Part shown: positions 38,088 through 47,851 of the stretch, one piece after another
Numbering within the stretch: the stretch's first letter is position 1
How the letters are laid out: each line of letters begins with the position of its first letter
Source of the DNA: Mycobacterium sp. SVM_VP21
Lineage (GTDB): Bacteria; Actinomycetota; Actinomycetes; Mycobacteriales; Mycobacteriaceae
Length of the DNA stretch: 64,000 nt
Direction of reading: 5' to 3'
Assembly: GCA_024758765.1 (NCBI GenBank)
Contig: CP101406.1
Location: 124,001-188,000 of the forward strand
Program-made: the position numbers and the translations under genes
Notes under the pieces: model-generated
What the model saw: only the letters and a program-made list of their open reading frames with translations
The model's database searches: none
Told to the model about the DNA's origin: nothing

Positions 38088-39140
38088 ATGAGCACCGTTT
38101 CCGCCTATGCCGCTACGTCGGCAACCGACCCCCTGAGCAAGACCACGATCACCCGCCGGGACCCCGGCCCGCACGACGTGGCGTTCGACATTCATTTCGC
38201 CGGGATCTGCCATTCCGACATCCACACCGTCAAGGCCGAGTGGGGCGCTCCGCAGTATCCGCTGGTTCCCGGCCACGAGATCGCCGGCGTGGTGACGGCT
38301 GTCGGCTCCGAGGTGACGAAGTTCAAGGTGGGCGACCGGGTCGGCGTGGGTTGCTTCGTCGACTCCTGCCGCGAGTGCCCCAACTGCCAGGCCGGGCTTG
38401 AGCAGTACTGCACCGGCGGCGGCATGATCGGTACCTATGCCGGCGTCGGCCGCGACGGGCAGCCCACCCAGGGCGGCTACAGCGGCGCGATCGTCGTCGA
38501 CGAGAACTACGTCTTGAGCATCCCCGACGAGATTCCCCTGGACGCCGCCGCTCCCCTGCTGTGCGCCGGAGTGACCACCTATTCGCCGCTGCGGCACTGG
38601 AATGTCGGTCCCGGCAAGCGGATTGCGGTCATTGGCCTCGGCGGCCTGGGGCACATGGCCGTCAAGCTGGGGGTGGCGATGGGCGCCGAGGTGACAGTGC
38701 TGTCACAGTCGCTGAAGAAGATGGAGGACGGCCTGCGCCTGGGCGCCGAGCACTACTATGCCACCAGCGACCCGGGGACCTTCAAGAAGCTGCGTGGCAC
38801 CTTCGACGTCATCCTCAACACGGTCTCGGCCAGCCTGGACCTGGGCGCATATCTGGGCCTGCTCACATTGGACGGCACGCTGGTCGAGTTGGGCATGCCC
38901 GAGCACGCTCTGGCGGTGCCGCCCGGCCCGCTGGTCCGGATGCGGCGCAGCGTTTCCGGCTCGCTGATCGGTGGCATCGCAGAGACGCAGGAGATGTTGA
39001 ACTTCTGCGCCGAGCACGGTGTGCGCCCCGAGATCGAGGTCATCGAGCCGGACTACATCAACACCGCTTACGAGCGGGTGTTGGCGTCCGACGTGCGCTA
39101 CCGCTTCGTCATCGACACCGAGTCGCTGCGCCAGCCCTGA
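38088..39140 (+). CDS. adhC: NADP-dependent alcohol dehydrogenase AdhC
   Basis: Zinc medium-chain dehydrogenase of 350 aa, equivalent of Rv3045, of the cinnamyl-alcohol dehydrogenase type. Catalytic zinc ligands lie in [11 protein letters not shown] and PGHEIAG, the structural zinc site is [15 protein letters not shown], and the Rossmann loop GLGGLG is around residue 185. It reduces aromatic and aliphatic aldehydes with NADPH. It stands alone with its own palindrome-containing promoter and is convergent with the MFS gene across a long inverted repeat. Confidence 0.93.
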   Translation: MSTVSAYAATSATDPLSKTTITRRDPGPHDVAFDIHFAGICHSDIHTVKAEWGAPQYPLVPGHEIAGVVTAVGSEVTKFKVGDRVGVGCFVDSCRECPNCQAGLEQYCTGGGMIGTYAGVGRDGQPTQGGYSGAIVVDENYVLSIPDEIPLDAAAPLLCAGVTTYSPLRHWNVGPGKRIAVIGLGGLGHMAVKLGVAMGAEVTVLSQSLKKMEDGLRLGAEHYYATSDPGTFKKLRGTFDVILNTVSASLDLGAYLGLLTLDGTLVELGMPEHALAVPPGPLVRMRRSVSGSLIGGIAETQEMLNFCAEHGVRPEIEVIEPDYINTAYERVLASDVRYRFVIDTESLRQP

Positions 39141-39151
39141 CGCCCAACGTT

Positions 39152-39215
39152 TCGCCGAGCGTGTACCGAGATCGAAAAAGTCGCAAAACCCCCGGTCTCA
39201 GTACACGTTCGGCGA
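39152..39215. repeat. 20-bp-arm inverted repeat between adhC and MFS
   Basis: Arms 39152-39171 and 39196-39215 pair over 20 positions with one mismatch (39167/39200) and one G-T wobble; the loop is 24 nt. The stem begins TCGCCGAGCGTGTACCGAGA. It lies between convergent stops and could be a bidirectional terminator. Its long arms and AT-poor loop are also typical of a small repeated intergenic element. Confidence 0.65.
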
Positions 39216-39222
39216 GGGCTGC

Positions 39223-40473
39223 TTAGACGTAGCGATTGCGCCCGGCCAGTGCGCCCGCCGCAGTCTGCACCAGGTAGACGGCGAGCATCATCAACCACGG
39301 CACCGTCCATCCACCACTGACGTGGTGCAACAGACCGAACAGGAACGGGCCGATACCGGCGAGCAGGTAGCCGAAGCCCTGTGCCATCCCCGACAGGCTC
39401 GCCGTGTCTTGTGCGTCGCGGGCTCGCAGCGCAATCACGGTGAGCGCCAATGAGAACACGCTCATCCCCAGGCCCACCAGCACGCTCCACAGCAGTGGTG
39501 CGGCCGCGGGCGCGATCAGCAGACCGACAATTCCGGCCATCCCGAGCACTCCCAGTCCGACGATCCATCCGCTTTGACTGTCGCGACGGGCAGCCAGCGG
39601 CGAGACGATCAGACTGATGGGCACGGCGATCAGCGAGATCAGGCCCAGCAGTAGGCCCGCGCGCGTTTCGCTTGTGCCGTTGTCGATGAGCACCTCGGGC
39701 AGCCAGCCCATCACCACGTAGGCGATCAGGGACTGGGTGCCGAAGAACAGCGTGACGATCCAGGCCAGCTTGCTGCGCAACAGCGACCGGCCCTTCGTCG
39801 TGGCCGGGGGTGCGACGGCGGGCCGGTCGAATCCGCGGGCCCCCACCACCCAAGCCGCCAAGGCCAGCAGCGCGAGCGCACTCCAGGCCCCCAGGGCTGC
39901 GCGCCAGCCGCCCAGCGCGCCGTCGAGCACCGGGGTGACCGCGGAGCCCAAGGCCCCTCCCCCTTGCAGTGCCGCGGTGTAGACCCCGGTCATCAGCCCG
40001 ACCTGCGCGGGGAAGGATCCCCGGATGATCACCGGGATCAGCACGTTGATCAAGGCGATTCCGGCGGTCGCCACCAGCGTTCCGCCGAGCACCACAAAGG
40101 GTCCGTCGCAGACCCGGATCAGCAGTCCCGCAACGAGTATCAGCAGCGCCGCCGAAACCGTGCGCCCCAGTCCGATCCGCCGGGACAGCCACGGCGCGGC
40201 CAGCCCGGCTGCGGCGAAACACAGACCGGGCAACGTGGTCAGGACGCCGGCCCAGGTGTCCGAGACGCCCAATGCTCCGCGCATCTCCGGGAGCAGCGGC
40301 CCCACGCTGGTGATCGCCGGGCGCAGGTTCAGTGCGGTCAACACCACCGCAACGGTCAGCAGTGCACCGCCGGCCACCATCGTCGCCGGCCGGAATTCGG
40401 CGGCGCCCTCGAGTTCCAGTTCGAGGTCGTGCTCGTACTGGCCGAGTGTTTCGTTGCGGGCGGTGCGGGTCAC
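39223..40473 (-). CDS. MFS transporter (CynX/NimT type)
   Basis: Major facilitator protein of 416 aa with 12 predicted membrane helices. NLRPAITSVGPLLPEMRGAL after the first helix is the typical CynX/NimT (cyanate, 2-nitroimidazole) transporter signature, and GLAAPWLSRRIGLGRTV the loop 2-3 motif. It starts at GTG 40473 after a 48-bp intergenic operator region shared with the GntR regulator, which likely controls it. Whether it takes up or exports, and what, is not shown by sequence. Confidence 0.88.
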   Translation of the reverse strand: MTRTARNETLGQYEHDLELELEGAAEFRPATMVAGGALLTVAVVLTALNLRPAITSVGPLLPEMRGALGVSDTWAGVLTTLPGLCFAAAGLAAPWLSRRIGLGRTVSAALLILVAGLLIRVCDGPFVVLGGTLVATAGIALINVLIPVIIRGSFPAQVGLMTGVYTAALQGGGALGSAVTPVLDGALGGWRAALGAWSALALLALAAWVVGARGFDRPAVAPPATTKGRSLLRSKLAWIVTLFFGTQSLIAYVVMGWLPEVLIDNGTSETRAGLLLGLISLIAVPISLIVSPLAARRDSQSGWIVGLGVLGMAGIVGLLIAPAAAPLLWSVLVGLGMSVFSLALTVIALRARDAQDTASLSGMAQGFGYLLAGIGPFLFGLLHHVSGGWTVPWLMMLAVYLVQTAAGALAGRNRYV

Positions 40474-40480
40474 CTAAAGT

Positions 40481-40508
40481 AGGATCGCATACATCCTATG
40501 ATTGGATG
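40481..40508. promoter_or_regulatory. GntR operator candidates
   Basis: Two interlocked inverted repeats: AGGAT-n7-ATCCT (40481-40497) and CATCC-n7-GGATG (40492-40508) share their middle half-site. They fill the 48-bp divergent gap between the MFS gene and the GntR gene, so one or two GntR dimers could repress both. Confidence 0.55.
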
Positions 40509-40521
40509 AAGGGAGGAACCT

Positions 40522-41196
40522 GTGCCGTTGGTCACCACCCGCCGCACCGGCTTGGTAGATCAGGTGATTGAGCAGCTACGTGCCTCAGTGACCAGCGGGG
40601 AATGGCCGATCGACACGCGAATCCCCACCGAACCCGAGCTCACCGATGCGCTGGGCGTCGGCCGCAATACCGTGCGTGAGGCGGTCCGGGCGCTGGCCCA
40701 CAGCGGCATCCTGGAGGTCCGCCAGGGCGACGGCACCTACGTGCGCGCCACCAGCGAGGTGTCCGGCGCGGTACGTCGGTTGTGCGGCCCGCAGCTGCGC
40801 GACGTGCTTCAGGTGCGGCGTTGTCTGGAGGTGGAAGGGGCACGCCTGGCGGCCGCCGCCCGCACCGAGGAGGATCTAGCAGAGCTACGCGCACTGTTGG
40901 ATCGCCGCGACTGCCACCAGCAGCAGGGCCGACACCAAGAGTTCGTCCGGGCCGACACCGATTTTCATCTCGCGGTGGTTCGCTGCTCGCACAATCCGGT
41001 GTTGACCGAGTTGTACTGCGGGCTCACCGAGGTGCTCATGGCCAGTGTCGCCACGACGAGCGCAAAACCGGTGCAGGCAGACCAGATCCGACACCGGGGC
41101 CTGGTGGAGGCGATCGCCGCGGCCGACGTCGAAGCGGCCGGGCGTGAGGCGGGCGGATTCCTCGACGAGTTGCTCGAGCAGCTACCTCCCCGCTGA
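40522..41196 (+). CDS. FadR-subfamily GntR regulator
   Basis: GntR regulator of 224 aa with an FCD effector domain. Winged helix: IPTEPELTDALGVGRNTVRE and VRQGDGTYV; the FCD metal-binding Asp and His lie in DTDFHLAVV and IRHRGLVEAI. FCD proteins bind carboxylates, often with a metal ion. A GGGAGGAA site precedes the GTG. Divergent from the MFS gene with shared palindromes, the usual local repressor-transporter layout. It ends 5 bp from the stop of the convergent DoxX-like gene. Confidence 0.9.
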   Translation: MPLVTTRRTGLVDQVIEQLRASVTSGEWPIDTRIPTEPELTDALGVGRNTVREAVRALAHSGILEVRQGDGTYVRATSEVSGAVRRLCGPQLRDVLQVRRCLEVEGARLAAAARTEEDLAELRALLDRRDCHQQQGRHQEFVRADTDFHLAVVRCSHNPVLTELYCGLTEVLMASVATTSAKPVQADQIRHRGLVEAIAAADVEAAGREAGGFLDELLEQLPPR

Positions 41197-41201
41197 GGCG
41201 C

Positions 41202-41615
41202 TCAGTCGCGCCGAAGCCCCAACACGCGCAGCAGCTCCGGTCGCCGCAAGATGAGGCCGATCCACACCAGCATGCCGACATACACCCCGGATAACACGAA
41301 GCCCGCCAGTGGTTTGTCGGCATGCAGGTTCATCGTCACCGCGCCCCCGAGATAGGCGGTCAGGCCGAGCGCACCCAGCACGGCGGTGCGCGGAATCAGG
41401 AAGACGACGAGGCATACCAGCAGCACCCAGCCGATCACCGCGGTCTTGTCCGGGGAGAAGCCCAAGCCTTCGGTGGCTTCCCGGGCGAAAGGCACGCCGA
41501 GGATCTTCGGAATGCTGTCGAACGCGAAGAACAGGCCCAGCAGGGCGGTGATCGCGGCTCCGATGATCCACGCTCGAGAACGGCGCGGTGTGGTGGCGTC
41601 GGCGTTTGTCGTCAT
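41202..41615 (-). CDS. DoxX-like membrane protein
   Basis: Membrane protein of 137 aa with four hydrophobic segments (starting around residues 17, 61, 78 and 104). FFAFDSIPKILG in the first segment and VIGWVLLVCLVVFLIPRTAV resemble DoxX-like small membrane proteins. Function unknown. Its ATG at 41615 overlaps the upstream transporter stop (TGATG), with AAGGAG six bases ahead, so it is translated with the NarK-like gene. Confidence 0.75.
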   Translation of the reverse strand: MTTNADATTPRRSRAWIIGAAITALLGLFFAFDSIPKILGVPFAREATEGLGFSPDKTAVIGWVLLVCLVVFLIPRTAVLGALGLTAYLGGAVTMNLHADKPLAGFVLSGVYVGMLVWIGLILRRPELLRVLGLRRD

Positions 41616-42850
41616 CATGCGCTCCTTGTATCCGAAGGTAATTGTGCCGCGATGGGTTCCTGCGCGCGCAAAAACACTGCGGTGTAGCCGAACAGGATCA
41701 CCGCGGTGGCAACCAGCAGCAGCAATCCCACCGCATAGCTGTTGCGCACCGGATCGTAGGTAGCGCCCATCACCAGCGGCGGGAAGTAGCCACCCAGCCC
41801 GCCGACGGCGGCGACGATCCCAGTGACCGAGCCGACCGAACCGGCCGGGGCACGGTGGGACACCCAGGCGAATACCCCGCCGGTGCCGATGCCGAGCGCG
41901 ACCGCCAGGGGCAGAAACGTCAGTCCCGACCAGATATCGGCGGGCGGTTTGAACACCGAGATCAGTGTCTGCACCGCGATACCGGCCAGCGAGGCCAAGA
42001 CGACGTATTTGGGCGCGATGTGGTCAGCCAGCGTTCCGCCGAGCAATCGGGCCAGCACCGCCGCCAGGGCGAACGCCGCGGTGCGCTCCCCCGCGCCGAC
42101 CGCGGAGAAATCGTAGACCGTTTTGATGTAGATGGGCAGGTAGCTGCAGAAGGCCACGAAGCCGCCGAACACCAGTCCGTACAGCAGCGACATCTCCCAC
42201 GTCACCCGTAACCCTGCGGCGGCCTTGAGCTTCGGCAGCACCGGGGTGGTGTTGGGTACGAAGCGCGGGCCGTTGCGCATCAGCACCACACACAGCAGCG
42301 CCGAAATCGCCAGCGCCACTGCGACTATGAGATGGGTGGTGAACAGTCCGAACCACCGCACGAACCGCGGGGTGAAGAACGCCGAGACCGCGGTACCTAC
42401 CATGCCCATGCCGAAAACTCCGGTGGCAAAGCCGCGGCGTTCGGGCGCAAACCAGTTGTTCGCGAACGGGATTCCAATCGCAAAGACGGTGCCGGCCACA
42501 CCGAGGAAGAACGCCGACACCAGCATCAACGGATAGGAACCGATCTTGGCGGCGTACCCGACCGCCAGCACCGGGAAAATCGAGGCCAGCGAGACCCCGA
42601 TAAACATGGTGCGACCCCCGAAGCGGTCGGTCATCAGCCCGGTGGCGATGCGGCCCAGCGCCCCGACCAGGACCGGGGTGGCCACCATCAGCGCTTGAGC
42701 TGTGGTGCTCAACTTCATCGCGGCGGTGTACCGCGTCGACAGCGGGCCGATCAGGGTCCACGCCCAGAAGCAGATCACCGAGACCCAAGTGGCCAGGAAC
42801 AGATTGACGAGCTGCTGGATTCTGGTTTCCGGGTTGGCCGCAACCGTCAT
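41615..42850 (-). CDS. nitrate/nitrite-type MFS transporter
   Basis: Major facilitator protein of 411 aa with 12 helices. The segment FFLGVAGTVFAIGIPFANNW then FAPERRGFATGVFGMGMVG is a NarK/NasA nitrate signature, with the second nitrate motif seen as GSVTGIVAAVGGLGGYFPP. It is followed by the coupled DoxX-like gene. No nitrate reductase gene is nearby, so uptake for assimilation or nitrite export cannot be distinguished. Confidence 0.88.
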   Translation of the reverse strand: MTVAANPETRIQQLVNLFLATWVSVICFWAWTLIGPLSTRYTAAMKLSTTAQALMVATPVLVGALGRIATGLMTDRFGGRTMFIGVSLASIFPVLAVGYAAKIGSYPLMLVSAFFLGVAGTVFAIGIPFANNWFAPERRGFATGVFGMGMVGTAVSAFFTPRFVRWFGLFTTHLIVAVALAISALLCVVLMRNGPRFVPNTTPVLPKLKAAAGLRVTWEMSLLYGLVFGGFVAFCSYLPIYIKTVYDFSAVGAGERTAAFALAAVLARLLGGTLADHIAPKYVVLASLAGIAVQTLISVFKPPADIWSGLTFLPLAVALGIGTGGVFAWVSHRAPAGSVGSVTGIVAAVGGLGGYFPPLVMGATYDPVRNSYAVGLLLLVATAVILFGYTAVFLRAQEPIAAQLPSDTRSA

Positions 42851-42948
42851 TCGGCTATGTAAACACGGGACCGAAGGCGGCGCGGGGCGAATGAATCCCG
42901 CGGCATATCCGATCGGGATTGTCGGCCGTGCCCGCTACGGTCCCGCAC

Positions 42949-43308
42949 ATGCGCTCATGCCAAGTGGATCAGCCAAGTGCTTGGGTCGGTCCGGTGCCTA
43001 CGGGCTTTTGCGAAATCGACGCCGCGCTCGACGGCGGTCTTCAGCCCGGCTCATTGACCGTCATTGCTGGGTTCGTCGCGGCGGCCACCGACTCCGGGCC
43101 GTCCAGGCCCGACAAGTCGAGCCAATCGAAGCCCTCGGCCTGCGCAGCCGGCGCCACCGCCACCGGGCACCCGTTGCGCGCGAACCCGCTTGCCCACCCG
43201 GCCAGGGCAACGCTGCCCGTGACGACGACTCATCGGAACGGCCTTCCTCAAAGATCCTTGGTTTTAGCCCTGGCGAACCTGGGGGCACCCCAATCCCGAC
43301 GAATGTAA
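42949..43308 (+). pseudogene. remnant of DnaB/RadA-type ATPase gene
   Basis: The frame starting ATG 42949 encodes TGFCEIDAALDGGLQPGSLT then VIAG, the run-up to a Walker A loop in DnaB/RadA-type RecA-fold proteins (normally continuing RPGVGKS). It then changes to Ser/Ala-rich low-complexity sequence with no Walker A. I read it as the N-terminal stump of a helicase-like gene whose ATPase core has been deleted. The assignment rests on about 24 residues. Confidence 0.4.
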
Positions 43309-43346
43309 TACTAGTAGGGCAGACAATCGCGGCCATTGTCCGATTA

Positions 43347-43613
43347 GTGGTACAGGTGCCCACACGCCCCGGACAGACCGATCCCGTGCGGGCTGCTGCA
43401 TGGGCGCAGCGACGCATCGACGTCGGCTTCCGAATCCGTACGCTGCGAACCGAACTCGGCATCACCCAAGAAGCCCTGGCGCTGAAGTCGGGGGTTACCC
43501 GCAACGTCTTGATCGACGTAGAGCACGGCCGGCGCAGCCTGCTCTACGAGCGGCTATTCGACCTGGCCGATGCGCTTGGCGTGCCCGTCGCAGAACTCAT
43601 GCAAAACCCGTAG
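43347..43613 (+). CDS. XRE-family regulator, small
   Basis: HTH protein of about 88 aa (85 if GTG 43356 is used). The helix-turn-helix is IRTLRTELGITQEALALKSG then VTRNVLIDVEHGRRSLLYER and LGVPVAELM, a Cro/CI-type domain that fills nearly the whole protein. A TAATACTAG patch at 43307-43315 could include the promoter. It follows the helicase-like remnant. Its stop lies in a strong hairpin. No partner toxin or phage gene is adjacent, so the target is unknown. Confidence 0.8.
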   Translation: MVQVPTRPGQTDPVRAAAWAQRRIDVGFRIRTLRTELGITQEALALKSGVTRNVLIDVEHGRRSLLYERLFDLADALGVPVAELMQNP

Positions 43614-43637
43614 GACCGGCTCACCGAGCCGGCCCTA
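43611..43637. terminator. bidirectional hairpin after XRE gene
   Basis: TAGG-a-CCGGCTC-acc-GAGCCGG-c-CCTA: 7 perfect central pairs, one mismatch and 4 more. It includes the XRE stop codon and lies about 60 bp from the nrdF2 stop on the other strand. Confidence 0.65.
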
Positions 43638-43696
43638 CAAGGTCTTGCTGTGGTCGCCGAACGACGTCGGCCGCAGCGAGGCAGCGCCCCGCTAAA

Positions 43697-44683
<987 letters not shown>

Positions 44684-44768
44684 TCACCCGCCGAAATCTA
44701 GGCCTCTGACACTACCCCTGGGGGCCGACAACCCACGGCAACACAAGAAGTTGTGTCTGCGTGTCGTG

Positions 44769-46280
44769 TCAGCCCACTCCGGAGAACCGGTACTCGCCCG
44801 CCCGCAACGAGCGCGTGGACTGCCAGTACTGCCAGGTCATCCCGCTCCACAGGGTCCGGTTGACGCCGTGTTCGTCGAGATACCAACTGTTGCAACCGCC
44901 GGTGATCCACACCGAGCCGGCAAGCTTGTCCTGCAACTCGGCGTTGTAGCGGTCCTGGGCCGCGCGGGTGGGCGCCAACGCCTGCGCGCCGGCCTTGTCG
45001 GCGGCGGCGATCGCCTGGGCGACGTAGCGAATCTGCGACTCGATCATGAACACCACCGAGGTGTGACCGAGCGCGGTGTTGGGACCGAGCAGGAAGAACA
45101 GGTTGGGCATGTCCGCCACGGCGATGCCGCGGTGCGCCTGGACCCCTTCTCGGTTCCAGCGCTCTACCAGATCCTCTCCGTTCGGACCGGTGATGCCGAC
45201 GTAGGTGTAGGAGTCGGTGACATGGAATCCGGTGGCGTAGATGATGACGTCGACCGCATGTTCCACGTTGTCGGCGGTGACGATGCCGTCCCGGGTGATG
45301 CGGGTGATCCGGTCGGTCACCAGCGTCGTCTTGGGGTCGGCCACCGCACGGTAGTAGTTGTTGCCGGAGTAGAGAATTCGCTTGCAACCGGCCCGGTACT
45401 GCGGCGTCAGCTTGCGGCGCAGCTCTTTGTCGCGGACCTGTCGACGGATGTTGAGCTTGCCGACCGCCTCGATCAGGCGCAGCAGGCCGGGGCGCTTGGT
45501 CATCGCGAATCCGACGCCTTCGAGCGCCCAGTAGATGGCTGCCCGCACCGTGTAGCGCAGTCCGGGCACCACCGCGAACGCCTGTCGCACCGCATCCGGG
45601 AGCTGATGATGCGGCACCGGTACGACCCACGCTGGGGTGCGTTGATAGAGCTGCAGTTCAGCGACCCGGTCGACGATCGCGGGCACGATCTGGATCGCAC
45701 TGGCGCCGGTTCCGATCACCGCGACCCGCTTACCGGTCAAGTCCACTGTGTGGTCCCACTGCGCGGAATGGAATGCGGTACCGGCGAATTCGTCGATTCC
45801 CTCGATATCGGGCAGGCGTGGGATGTGCAGGCCACCGACTCCGGAGACCACGAACTGGGCCACATATTCCTGGCCGTCTTCGGTGAACACATGCCAGCGG
45901 AACTCTTCGTCGTCCCACGCCGCGCGGGTCACTTTCGAACCGAACCGGATATGGCGACGCAGACCGTACTTGTCGGTGACGCCCTTGAGGTAGTCCAGGA
46001 TCTCCGGCTGCGGGGAGAACAGTCGGCTCCAGGTGGCCTTCGGTTCGAACGAGAACGAGTAGAGGTGCGACGGTACGTCGCAGGCGCAACCCGGGTAGGT
46101 GTTGTCCCGCCACGTCCCGCCGATCTCGTCGGCCTTTTCCAGGATGAGGAACTCCACACCCTGCTTCTGCAGCGCAATGGCCATGCCTAGGCCGGAAAAT
46201 CCGGTCCCGATGATGAGTGCCCGGGTGTGTACCGGCGCCCGGCGCCCAGCATCCTCGGTGGTGGGATCGGCCAGGGTCAT
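44769..46280 (-). CDS. flavin-containing (Baeyer-Villiger-type) monooxygenase
   Basis: Class B monooxygenase of 503 aa, equivalent of Rv3049c. FAD loop ALIIGTGFSGLGMAI (about residue 20), fingerprint FAGTAFHSAQW, NADPH loop VAVIGTGASAIQ. The Baeyer-Villiger form of the fingerprint is kept apart from the final residue. Substrate unknown; related mycobacterial enzymes oxidise sulfides (EtaA type) or ketones. The ATG at 46280 has a GGAGGGA site; the longer frame is not family-like. Not preceded by the 20-bp operator found at the other BVMO. Confidence 0.92.
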   Translation of the reverse strand: MTLADPTTEDAGRRAPVHTRALIIGTGFSGLGMAIALQKQGVEFLILEKADEIGGTWRDNTYPGCACDVPSHLYSFSFEPKATWSRLFSPQPEILDYLKGVTDKYGLRRHIRFGSKVTRAAWDDEEFRWHVFTEDGQEYVAQFVVSGVGGLHIPRLPDIEGIDEFAGTAFHSAQWDHTVDLTGKRVAVIGTGASAIQIVPAIVDRVAELQLYQRTPAWVVPVPHHQLPDAVRQAFAVVPGLRYTVRAAIYWALEGVGFAMTKRPGLLRLIEAVGKLNIRRQVRDKELRRKLTPQYRAGCKRILYSGNNYYRAVADPKTTLVTDRITRITRDGIVTADNVEHAVDVIIYATGFHVTDSYTYVGITGPNGEDLVERWNREGVQAHRGIAVADMPNLFFLLGPNTALGHTSVVFMIESQIRYVAQAIAAADKAGAQALAPTRAAQDRYNAELQDKLAGSVWITGGCNSWYLDEHGVNRTLWSGMTWQYWQSTRSLRAGEYRFSGVG

Positions 46281-46445
46281 CGCGTATCCCTCCCTCCAAG
46301 GGTGTTGATATTCAGTGTGTTTGCCGGACCTGAGTCCGTCAACGGCGTCACACCTCACCTGAGAATGCCTTCTGCTTGACCTGAAGCTTCTCCCACTTCG
46401 GCGCTACGCTCAACCCCCACCATCACTGTCGAGGCGGTCCTGTAG

Positions 46446-47838
46446 TTGATATCTGTGCGTCGCATCCAAACGGCACTCGCGGCGGCCGTCCTGGCCGTCT
46501 CAACCCTGACCGGTGCCGCCGGCGCGCCGACGAGCAATCCCGGCGCCGCCCCGGCGATCGCAGCGCCTCAGCTGATCCACCTCGAGACAATCACCCTCGT
46601 CAACTCCGAGACCGGCGATGTCACCACCCAGATCTTCGGGGTGGCAGATTCCGACCTGTACAACCTGAACCAGTCCGAGCTGATCGCCCAACTCAGCGAA
46701 ATCCGCGAGCTCGGGGTCACCGATCTGCGCCTGGGTGTGCCGTGGCTCTACATCCAGCCCACGGCCACCACCTACGACTGGACCCAGATGGACAACGTGA
46801 TCAACACGGCGCATTCGATGGGCTTCACGATCACCGCCGCCATCACCGGCAACCCCGCCTGGGACGGCGCCCTCATCTCGGGTGCACCCGACCCGACGGC
46901 GTATGCGAATTTCGCGGCCGACGTCGCCGAACGCTACGGCAGCGAAATCGGGTCGTACGAGATCTGGAACGAGCCCAACGGGGTGATCTTCTACTCCCCG
47001 CTCAGCGCCGAGACTTACACCACCGTGCTGCAGGCCGCTTACACCGCGATCAAAGCCGTCGACCCCGACGCCACCGTGCTGGCGGGAGCGTTGGGCGCGA
47101 CCACCACCATCGCCGGGCTCAGCATCAGTCCCCAAGAGTTCCTGGAGCAGATGTACGCCAGCGGGGCGCACGGCTACTTCGACGCGGTCAGCTACCACCC
47201 CTACCACTACACGCTGCCCGTTCTCCGCGGGCCTGGGCGTGACCAACTCACCCCTGGAGCAGGTCCAGGCACTGAACGCGATCATGGCCGCCAACGGTGA
47301 CGGCGATCTGAAAATCTGGGCCACCGAGTACGGCAATGCCACCACCCCGGTGTTCGGTGTGAGCGAGACCATCCAGGCCAATTTCCTCGAAGACTTCCTG
47401 ATCGCCTGGTCCAAGCTCCCGTTCGCCGGCCCGGCGTTTGTCTACAGCGCGCAGGATCTGGTGACCGGGGCGCTCAACCACGAGGGCAACTTCGGTTTGT
47501 TCACCGACGACGGCACGCCCGAGCAGGCCGCCGAGGTGCTGGCCAACCTCATCGCCGCCAACGCCCACGGCACCCTGCCGGACTACACCGCACCCCTGCT
47601 ACCCGACGCCGAGGTGGTCTACCTGCAGCTGGCCACGATGGTCGCGGGCGTGATCAACCAGGGGCTGATCATCCCCAACGCGATCATCGCGGCGATCTAC
47701 CAGGAGTTGCCCGGGCCCCTGCAGCAGGCGTTCACCGCGCTGTCCGACTTCATCACGGCGACCACCACCCAATTCCTAGAGGCCACCAAACCCCTGGTCG
47801 TGGACACCATCAGCGCGTTGCTCGACCTCGGGTTGTAA
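46446..47838 (+). pseudogene. secreted glycoside hydrolase, frameshifted
   Basis: A clan GH-A (GH39/GH5-like) enzyme read in two frames. The first frame (46446 on; alternative GTG 46455) has a signal peptide (RRIQTALAAAVLAVSTLTGA), a TIM barrel and the acid/base Glu in YEIWNEPNG; it runs on to a stop at 47300 in nonsense. The second frame, from about 47221, continues HPYHYTLP as FSAGLGVTNSPLEQVQ and holds the nucleophile candidate in WATEYGN. One extra base at about 47220 explains the shift; without it the protein would be about 463 aa. A single-base sequencing error is as likely as a true mutation. The C-terminal 100 residues are hydrophobic, like nearby secreted hydrolases. Confidence 0.8.
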
Positions 47839-47851
47839 AAGCCCGCTCGGG

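Noticed and set aside
47239..47838. The second half of the glycoside hydrolase as a separate gene
   Set aside because: It lacks a signal peptide and starts in mid-barrel; joining it with the first half by removing one base restores a full enzyme.
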